Source of the DNA: Sialis fuliginosa
Taxonomy: Eukaryota > Arthropoda > Insecta > Megaloptera > Sialidae
Direction of reading: 5' to 3'
Assembly (NCBI GenBank): GCA_961205875.1
Contig: OY540815.1
Coordinates: 7,068,001 to 7,132,000 of the forward strand
Length of the DNA stretch: 64,000 nt
Below are positions 58,647-64,000 of this stretch, one piece after another. The notes beneath the pieces are model-generated. The model saw nothing but the letters and a program-made list of their open reading frames with translations. It had not been told where the DNA came from and did no database searches. Position 1 is the first letter of the stretch, and each line of letters opens with the position of its first letter. The translations under genes and the position numbers were made by a program.

Positions 58647-59888
58647 ATGGGTCGTCCAGGTAATATTTAAATTCATTTGTTTTATTTTATTATTACATTG
58701 GCATAGTTATGTATTATTTGTAAATTCTAACTTTCAAATAACATAATTCGAAGATGGTAAATATCACTAAAATCAAATTACAATTTCCAGGATTCTCTCC
58801 AAGGGGGGGTGGACGTGGTGGATTTGGAGGTAATCGTGGAGGTTTTGGAGATCGTAGAGGAGGAGGTGACAGAGGTAGTTTTGGAGGTAGAGGGGGAGGT
58901 GGTGACAGAAGCAGTTTTGGAGGTCGAGGAGGTGGTGACCGAAACAGTTTTGGAGGTAGAGGCGGTGGTGGACGTGGGGGCGGTAGAGGAGGCCCACGAG
59001 GACGTGGGGGCCCAAGAGGTGGAGGACGAGGAGGCTTCAAAGGTGGAAAATCTGTTATCATTGAACCACACAGACATGAAGGTGTTTTTATAGCTAGAGG
59101 AAAAGAAGACGCGTTAGTTACGTTAAATCTTGTACCTGGTTCAGAAGTTTACGGAGAAAAAAGAATATCTGTAGAGGTACAAAAAAAGTAAAGTGGTAAA
59201 TTTAACAAGTTTTTAAATGTTATTGTTTTATTTTTAGACTGATGGAGAAAAAGTTGAATACAGAGTATGGAATCCTTTTAGAAGTAAATTAGCAGCTGCT
59301 ATTTTAGGTGGTGTAGATAAAATTCACATACATCCAGGTTCAAAGGTGTTATATTTAGGGGCTGCATCAGGTACCACAGTTTCACATGTGTCAGATGTCG
59401 TTGGACCAGTAAGTTATACAAAGTTTCTAACACAAAATCAATATATTTTTTAAATATTTTTTTTACAGGAAGGACTTGTTTATGCAGTTGAATTTTCACA
59501 TAGATCTGGCCGTGACTTAATAAATGTAGCAAAAAAAAGGACAAACATTATCCCCATAATAGAAGATGCGAGACATCCTCATAAATACAGGATGCTTATA
59601 GGAATGGTAGACACTGTGTTTGCAGATGTTGCCCAACCTGACCAAGCTCGTATTGTTGCTTTAAATTCTCAGTACTTTTTGAAGAATGGAGGACATTTTG
59701 TTATATCAATCAAAGCTTCTTGTATTGACAGCACAGCTCAACCTGAGGCTGTGTTTGCAGCCGAAGTGAAAAAACTTCAGGCAGATAAATTAAAACCTCA
59801 AGAACAGATTACGTTAGAACCTTATGAAAGAGATCATGCAGTGGTAGTGGGAGTTTTCAGACCACCAGCAAAAGTTTCAGGTGCATAA
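58647..59888 (+). CDS. Fib: Fibrillarin, box C/D snoRNP 2'-O-methyltransferase
   Basis: Four coding exons (58647-58659, 58791-59176, 59238-59408, 59469-59888) give 329 aa (human 321). Fibrillarin is the nucleolar methyltransferase of box C/D snoRNPs that 2'-O-methylates rRNA and also modifies a histone glutamine. Exon 1 codes for only MGRP plus one base. Residues 5 to about 90 form the Gly/Arg-rich GAR domain with repeated GGRGGGGDR-type units. The methyltransferase domain follows: [38 protein letters not shown], the SAM-binding [19 protein letters not shown], and [14 protein letters not shown]. The end is [18 protein letters not shown]. The intron after ISVE was placed by the conserved VE-(T)[10 protein letters not shown] junction. 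AATAAA at 60050 is the poly(A) candidate. Confidence 0.96.
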
Positions 59889-60365
59889 TTCCTAATTGTA
59901 TAAATTTTTTTATATTTTATTATAATGTAAACTACAAATATTTTTAATCATACTGACACGTTATGTTAAGTGAATATTGTTATTTTGAATTATGTATGTT
60001 CTATATTTTGAAATATAGAAATGTTTTCATTTAAAAAGAAAGTAGATGAAATAAAGTATCTTTAATATGTACATGTGTTTTCATAATTACGCGTTAAAAT
60101 TATTTTATTATCTTTGTTTCTCATCTATGTTGCTAAAACATAGATCAAAATAGATGATGTTCGAGAAGTCGATAATCATATCAGTACCTACCAACTTTGA
60201 ATGAAAATTGATAATTACAAACAGGGATATTCTAGTGATATTTTCATGACATGACCGCATACACGTCATCTTGTATTTTCTACAATTTTATATTATGTGG
60301 CAATCGTAATAAAATTAATATTTTTTGATAGTTTCTTCTATTACTAGTTTATTAATACCACAAAA
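59889..60365. other. Fibrillarin 3' UTR and delta-COP promoter region
   Basis: The first 170 bp are the likely 3' UTR of fibrillarin up to AATAAA (60050-60055). The rest must contain the delta-COP promoter and 5' UTR. No ORF or repeat recognised. Confidence 0.5.
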
Positions 60366-62589
60366 ATGGTAATACATTTTTTTATTTGTAAACTTTGTCG
60401 TACTTATGTACGTTTGCATGAAATTACATACACCAAATGTGTTGTCAAAATGTCTATATTTTGTTATTTTCAATGTTCTGTATTTTTTATTCATCAAATA
60501 TTTTCTCTTTAGGTGCTCATTGCAGCAGCTGTTACCACTAAAGCCGGTAAAAGTGAGTATTGATAATAAAATTTTTAATTTTATATAACTTAACTTTTAT
60601 TCATACTTTGTAGCTATCATTTCGAGGCAATTTGTTGAAATGACAAAAGCTCGGATAGAAGGATTACTTGCAGCATTTCCAAAACTAATGTCTATAGGCA
60701 AACAACATACATTTGTAGAAACTGATTCTGTCAGATATGTTTATCAACCGCTTGAGAAACTATATATGTTACTTATAACCACGAAAGCCAGTAATATTTT
60801 AGAAGATTTGGAAACATTACGTTTATTTTCAAGAGTGGTATGTCTCAGTATTTATAGTTTTCAAAATACTTGTGTTATTACTATTATAAACTTTTATTTG
60901 TAATGTAGATACCAGAATATTGCCGTTCAATGGAAGAATCTGAAATAATAGAAAATGCATTTTCACTTCTTTTTGCTTTTGATGAAATTGTCGCTCTTGG
61001 TTATAGAGAAAGTGTTAACCTAGCACAAATAAAAACGTTCGTCGAAATGGATTCACATGAAGAGAAAGTCTACCAAGCAGTAAGACAGGTAAGTTTCTAT
61101 TAAATTAATTCAATTAAATCTGATGTAATTATGTTTCAATACTCTCAGACCCAGGAACGTGAGGCTAAAAACAAAATGCGTGAGAAGGCTAAAGAGTTAC
61201 AAAGACAACGGTTGGAAGCTGCTAAACGTGGAGGTTCTGTTAGTAATCGGTCAGGTTATGCTGGAAACTCTGGAGGTTTTGGAAACAATTCAATCAGCAG
61301 TGGTTTCACTGCGCACGTTCCAGCTGTGGGAGATGTTTCGAATGATGTTGTTAATAATTATGTGTCTCCAGTACAGTGAGTGGTATTTTATAACAAACAA
61401 TTAGAACAGGTACCAATTTAGCAATATGCATTATGTATAATTATGATTTTTAGGAAAACAGCTACTCGTGGTGGTATGAAATTAGGAAGTAAAAGCCGTG
61501 ATCTTGATAGTTTTGTAGCTCAACTAAAAAGTGAAGGTGAGACAGTATCATCTTCTGTCCAAAATCAACAGACTTCTGTAACTGGGCCACGGGCCGCTAC
61601 AATCCAACCAGATAACATGCAGAGGTAATCAGTTTATTATAATTCCAGCAGACAAGTGAAGATTATTTTCAATTGAAATTGTTCTATTTTAGTGTACATT
61701 TACGACAAGAAGAACGTATAGTGGTTAGATTAGGACGAGAAGGTGGTTTATTGGGTTTGGAACTGTTAGGGCTGCTAACTCTGAGAGTCAGTGATGAAAA
61801 GTGGGGGCGTGTGCGTATACAGCTTGAAAACAACGATACACGTGGAATTCAGTTACAGGTACTATTATTTTATCTCTTATACTAAAATATAATTGATATT
61901 TTTTAATTTGTAGACTCATCCGAATGTCGACAAAGAGCTATTTAAACTAAAATCACAAATAGGAATGAAAAATCCGGCCAAATCGTTCCCGCTCAATGCA
62001 GATGTAGGTGTGCTTAAATACCGACTGCAGAGTATGACAGAAGATGGAATTCTTCCGTTAACCATCAACTGCTGGCCTTCCGAGAATGGAGACGGCGGCT
62101 GTGATGTTAATATTGAATACGAACTTGAACACAACAATCTTGAATTAAACGATGTTTCTATAGTTATACCTTTACCGTAAGTACTAGATTTTGTTATCGT
62201 AAGCTTATTATTATTCATAATGTTATTAATCGTTTAGTATCGGAGCGACGCCAACAGTAAACGATTGTGATGGTGAATACGAGACTCGCAAAAATCAGCT
62301 TGTGTGGAATATTCCATTGATCGATGCCAATAGTAAAACTGGAGCTCTAGAGTTTTCTTGTAGCAATGCTGTGTCTGGCGACTTCTACCCCGTACAAGTG
62401 ACGTTTAATTCTCGAACCCGATACGCAGATATAAAGGTAAAACGATTGGTTTTGATTACGTAGTGAATATGTTTATGTATTTTTATCTGTTGTTTACAGA
62501 TTGCCGAAGTAGTATTAGTGGACGATGGGTCGCCAGTGAAACATTCAGTTGAGACAGTTTTTAACACAGATAAATATGAAATTGTTTAA
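60366..62589 (+). CDS. deltaCOP: Coatomer subunit delta (delta-COP, archain)
   Basis: Ten coding exons (60366-60368, 60513-60552, 60614-60837, 60909-61088, 61149-61375, 61454-61624, 61693-61858, 61914-62176, 62238-62436, 62500-62589) give 520 aa; human ARCN1 is 511. It is part of the COPI coat for retrograde Golgi-to-ER transport. The N-terminal longin-like domain carries [53 protein letters not shown] and [13 protein letters not shown]. Then come a charged linker ([17 protein letters not shown]), a low-complexity stretch, and the C-terminal mu-homology domain from LKLGSK-type [13 protein letters not shown] through [20 protein letters not shown] and [18 protein letters not shown] to DKYEIV. 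The start codon stands alone in its exon (ATG then GTAATA), chosen because VLIAAAV needs a preceding Met. AATAAA at 62776. Confidence 0.95.
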
Positions 62590-64000
62590 TGTAATTCATA
62601 AGCAGAGTAATGCACATTTTTTTTAAGTATCATTAAAAGAATTGATTAGGTAGACATTTTATTTAAAAAAACATGATTTATAAATTTTTCCTTCGCTATG
62701 TCTGTTTAGTACGTGAATTTTTAATACAATTCATTTGACATTATTCTGCGTAATTATTAAATGAAATATACATAAAATAAATACTTTTATTTTTATATCG
62801 TCTTTGAAGCGTATTTATTGTTTTTGCACAGTAAAGAATCGAAGGTGTTTATAATTTAAACATTACAACTTATCGTGATGTATGTTTATTATTTTGTTTC
62901 TACGAAATTTAATCAAAAAGTACCCGGAATTTTTATTTATTTGAAAAAAGTAGTTCCCATCGGATATAATATGCCAGCATTTCTTTCAATCCTCACTTCT
63001 GAAACACATTTTTAAAAGAAATTGCTAAGCAATTTTGCCTTTTTTATATTTACCATGAATAAATATGTATTTTTTTAAATAAATAAAAATTCCAGGAATT
63101 TTTTGCTGATACCTCATAGCTAGGGGCGGGTAAAATAAATAAATAAATTTACAGCATATTACATTCAATGATTTTGGGTCATAACATGATGACATTCTAA
63201 TAAACGCTTATTCCAATTTAGTTTTCTGTGTTAGTTTGAGAAATACGGTAATTTAAATAATTAACTGTTGTTCAGATATAAATCTGAACAACAGTTTTCC
63301 GAGATATCACATTATTACAGTTAACATGTTGTGACCTGCAACCATTGACATGGAACAAAAAAGAATGAATTGATATCATAATGCCAAATACAGTTTATAA
63401 ATTTTCTTGCCCCTAATATCTGAGAATTGGGAATTGATGAACTCCTTTATTGACTGGATTCAAATAATTGCAAATGTTTATATTATACTTGTAGCACTTC
63501 TTCCACTTATCCATTAAGGAGTTAAAATATTTTCCTATATATATTTTTTGTTTTAACTTCAGTCATGTTAAATGAGTTATATAGAGCTAGATGTTTACGA
63601 TTATGTTATTATAGTTGGAAATAATCAAGAATTTTTTAATTAAATACTTCTTTTCTGTTATGAAAATATATTTAGTAAATAAGAATTGATTCATTAAATA
63701 AAGTACTTTGTTATAGAATAATTATAACGTTTAACAGATTTAAAATTGAAAAAAAATGATTTGTTCCTACAGGTATTTTGTACAATTTTTGGATTTGTTT
63801 TTATTGAATATAATAATGTATGAATGTATTCTGTAATGTGAATTGTAAATTAAATTCAAAATACTATGTATTTGGTTAGATTATGATATACAAATAAACA
63901 TATTTTATTGGCATAACAGAAGATATTAAGTTTTTTTTATATTTGACGCCCATAAAATTTCCGAACTTTTTTTTAATTTACTGTATAAATATTTACAAAG
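62590..64000. other. Delta-COP 3' UTR and gene-free right edge
   Basis: A poly(A) signal at about 62776-62781 ends delta-COP. The remaining 1.2 kb is AT-rich without a recognised gene. The only structure noted is a perfect hairpin (63263-63296). Confidence 0.5.
63263..63296. repeat. Perfect 15-bp hairpin
   Basis: AACTGTTGTTCAGAT, four bases ATAA, then the exact complement. Function unknown; it may be a decayed palindromic element or chance. Confidence 0.5.

Noticed and set aside
58714-59061. Long open frames in other frames and strands over the fibrillarin Gly/Arg region (Pro/Leu-rich, Val/Glu-rich)
   Set aside because: These are shadows of the GGR-repeat codons; the fibrillarin frame is clearly the coding one.
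1-64000. CRISPR arrays, bacterial operons, rRNA or tRNA genes
   Set aside because: No regularly spaced repeats with unique spacers, no cloverleaf or rRNA signature was recognised, and genes have spliceosomal introns.

Overview
This window is nuclear DNA from an insect. It is strongly AT-rich, with short introns (about 50-150 bp) in the housekeeping genes, one very long transposon-filled gene, and many short non-autonomous DNA transposons. The clearest phylogenetic clue is that the heterochromatin methyltransferase Su(var)3-9 lies inside an intron of eIF2gamma and can use its first two exons, an arrangement known from winged insects. I cannot fix the order. A dispersed 'accgacttc' repeat family would suit Lepidoptera or Hemiptera, but it is not diagnostic.

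Layout. From 1 to about 1.6 kb (minus strand) is the first coding exon of an FBXL16-like F-box gene that continues off the left edge. DMAC2L/ATP synthase subunit s (2459-3812, minus) stands head-to-head, 70 bp apart, with a coiled-coil gene that may be TEDC2-like (3883-5028, plus). The eIF2gamma gene (5201-11792, minus) follows tail-to-tail and carries the Su(var)3-9 exon (8681-10086) in its second intron. Divergent from it is the TFIIH helicase XPD/ERCC2 (12562-15551, plus, 13 coding exons, 759 aa). From 15.6 to 22.3 kb is repeat-rich intergenic DNA.

From 22.3 to 58.3 kb is one gene, GTP cyclohydrolase I (Punch/GCH1, plus). It has two alternative N-terminal exons (23514-23643 and 36672-36873), each with an apparent upstream 5' UTR exon, which join three common exons (41495-41704, 56042-56324, 57044-57173). 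Its introns hold most of the mobile DNA: hAT-type MITEs with 8-bp target duplications, several palindromes of 0.6-1.9 kb, a small young but gutted LTR-element fossil, and a LINE 3' end. Fibrillarin (58647-59888, plus) and delta-COP/archain (60366-62589, plus) close the window, followed by gene-free DNA.

The genes are unrelated housekeeping functions: translation initiation, heterochromatin methylation, DNA repair and transcription, pteridine synthesis, rRNA methylation and vesicle coats. The linked pairs are the shared-promoter Su(var)3-9/eIF2gamma unit and the two head-to-head pairs. The most unusual structure is at 29673-31574: four palindromic elements nested concentrically, each apparently inserted at the TA in the exact dyad of the one outside it, with a hAT MITE in one outer arm only. 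Exon borders were set by hand from splice consensus, reading phase and remembered protein families; no database search was run.
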